From an uncultured Ruminococcus sp. (lineage in GTDB: Bacteria > Bacillota > Clostridia > Oscillospirales > Ruminococcaceae): DNA of 64,000 nucleotides. A model generated the notes under the pieces. That model had not been told where the DNA came from, did no database searches, and worked only from the letters and a program-made list of their open reading frames with translations. The stretch spans positions 1-64,000 of the forward strand of contig CANQVA010000006.1 in NCBI GenBank assembly GCA_947627175.1, written 5' to 3'. Numbering within the stretch: position 1 is the first letter of the stretch; each line of letters begins with the position of its first letter. The translations under genes were made by a program, and so were the position numbers. Of the stretch, positions 63,143 through 64,000 are shown piece by piece.

Positions 63143-64000
63143 TTGTCACTTATGCTGAAATTGACGGTTTCAAGAATCTTTCGGAAATATCTTTTGTTCC
63201 TGACCCTAAGTATAATATCATATCAGGCAGAAACGCTCAGGGAAAAACAAATCTCATTGAGGCGATATGGATAATGTCAGGCTGTAAAAGTTTCAGAGGT
63301 TCAAAGGAAAAAGATTATATAAATCTTGACAGAAACAAAATGACAGCAGAAATAAAAATACATGATGCAGTAAGGGAACAGAAAATAGAATTTGAAATGA
63401 CAAAGGGAGTAAACAGTGCTAAACTTATACGCCTTAATGGAGTAAAGCAAAAAGGCACAAAAGCACTTTTCGATGTTTTCAAATGCATTGTCTTTATTCC
63501 TGACGATATTGAACTCATAAGGGGGTCGCCGGAAAAGCGACGCAGTTTTATAGACATGGCGGCTTCACAACTTAACCCCGTTTCGATTGTTCACCTGAAT
63601 AAAAATAATATAATCATGAACCACCGCAACGCACTCCTGAAAGAAATCATGCAGGGCAATGCGGGGGAAGATGTTCTTGAAGTATGGGACAGACAGGCGG
63701 CTTATGAGGGTGCTTTTATCTCTTATATGCGTAATGATTATGTAAAAAAAATAAATGAAATATGCCATAGACTGTACTGCACAATTTCAGGAGGAACTGA
63801 AAAACTTGAACTTGAATACAAGTCAAATATATATAAGCCGTCGGACTTTGAAAAACCCCTTGATGAAGAATCAGTTGAAATTTATTATAATAAACTTCGT
63901 GAAACATCTGCTTATGATATAAGGACAGGTTCAACCCATGCCGGAGTAAACAGAGATGAAGTGCTTATAAAAATAAACGGAATAAGTGCGAAAGAGTATG
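63139..64000 (+). CDS. recF: DNA replication and repair protein RecF (3' end outside the window)
   Basis: The first 287 or so residues are present, with no stop before the window edge. The start is a GTG overlapping the yaaA stop. Walker A is [15 protein letters not shown] near residue 31; the motifs [24 protein letters not shown] and [10 protein letters not shown] follow, typical of RecF. It loads RecA at gaps with RecO and RecR. The signature and Walker B motifs near the C-terminus lie beyond the window. Confidence 0.95.
   Translation, partial: MIVTYAEIDGFKNLSEISFVPDPKYNIISGRNAQGKTNLIEAIWIMSGCKSFRGSKEKDYINLDRNKMTAEIKIHDAVREQKIEFEMTKGVNSAKLIRLNGVKQKGTKALFDVFKCIVFIPDDIELIRGSPEKRRSFIDMAASQLNPVSIVHLNKNNIIMNHRNALLKEIMQGNAGEDVLEVWDRQAAYEGAFISYMRNDYVKKINEICHRLYCTISGGTEKLELEYKSNIYKPSDFEKPLDEESVEIYYNKLRETSAYDIRTGSTHAGVNRDEVLIKINGISAKEY

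Overview
The window is chromosomal DNA of a low-GC, anaerobic, Gram-positive bacterium. It most resembles a Ruminococcus-like member of the Oscillospiraceae. Supporting signs are a secreted CAP-domain protein carrying a type I dockerin, spore genes (spoVAD, spoVAE), a hydF maturase for [FeFe] hydrogenase, a flavodiiron protein, AGGAGG-type ribosome binding sites and many TTGACA/TATAAT promoters. No taxonomic search was possible, so the genus is an inference.

Layout. (1) 0.1-10.2 kb: an arginine biosynthesis block on the minus strand, in transcription order argG, argH, argC, argJ, argB, argD, argF, interleaved with small membrane or unknown genes and one gene broken by an in-frame TGA. An ArgR-type operator cluster lies upstream of the argG promoter. 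(2) 10.3-13.8 kb, plus strand: lactate dehydrogenase, malic enzyme, hydF. (3) 13.8-16.3 kb: an accessory patch holding rearranged hydF fragments, two orphan type I-C-like CRISPR remnants with near-identical leaders, a complete ISAs1-family insertion sequence with target duplication, two tandem copies of a 244-bp palindromic element built on GGTGGTG hairpins, and the 5' stub of a truncated gene. (4) 16.4-28.8 kb: solo MazF, a Ca2+ P-type ATPase, spoVAD-spoVAE, a tandem pair of coiled-coil proteins, a substrate-binding lipoprotein paired with a membrane GGDEF protein, the CAP-dockerin protein, two tRNA genes and a flavin reductase. (5) 28.9-38.1 kb: a probable nine-gene operon that looks like a peptide (RiPP-like) biosynthesis system. 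It holds a giant secreted transglutaminase-like protein, two unannotated 45-46 aa peptides sharing the leader motif PKM-VIKF-CEDVITTSGG, a lipoprotein, an HprK-like kinase, a PqqD-like protein, an S24/S26 peptidase, an ABC exporter and a nucleotidyltransferase. (6) 38.3-46.7 kb: feoB, two TerD proteins beside a second Ca2+ ATPase, and a flavodiiron protein / FTR-like / thioredoxin redox group. (7) 46.7-64 kb: the replication origin. Running away from it on the minus strand are rpmH, rnpA, yidD, yidC, khpB, mnmE, mnmG, rsmG, a second ParB/Noc-like gene, parA, parB and serS. On the plus strand are dnaA, dnaN, yaaA and recF (cut by the window edge).

The origin is elaborate. A 443-bp parS array carries eight tandem sites, with two more isolated sites at 44.6 and 53.7 kb. 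The 1.35-kb dnaA-dnaN gap is packed with TTTTCAACA and TTTTCCACA motifs, has a 139-bp direct repeat, and ends in a DnaA box followed by a C-run, a TAC-repeat DnaA-trio and an AT-rich unwinding region.

The most novel-looking items are the peptide cluster with its two small precursor genes, and the duplicated 244-bp GGTGGTG hairpin element lying downstream of a CRISPR leader promoter.
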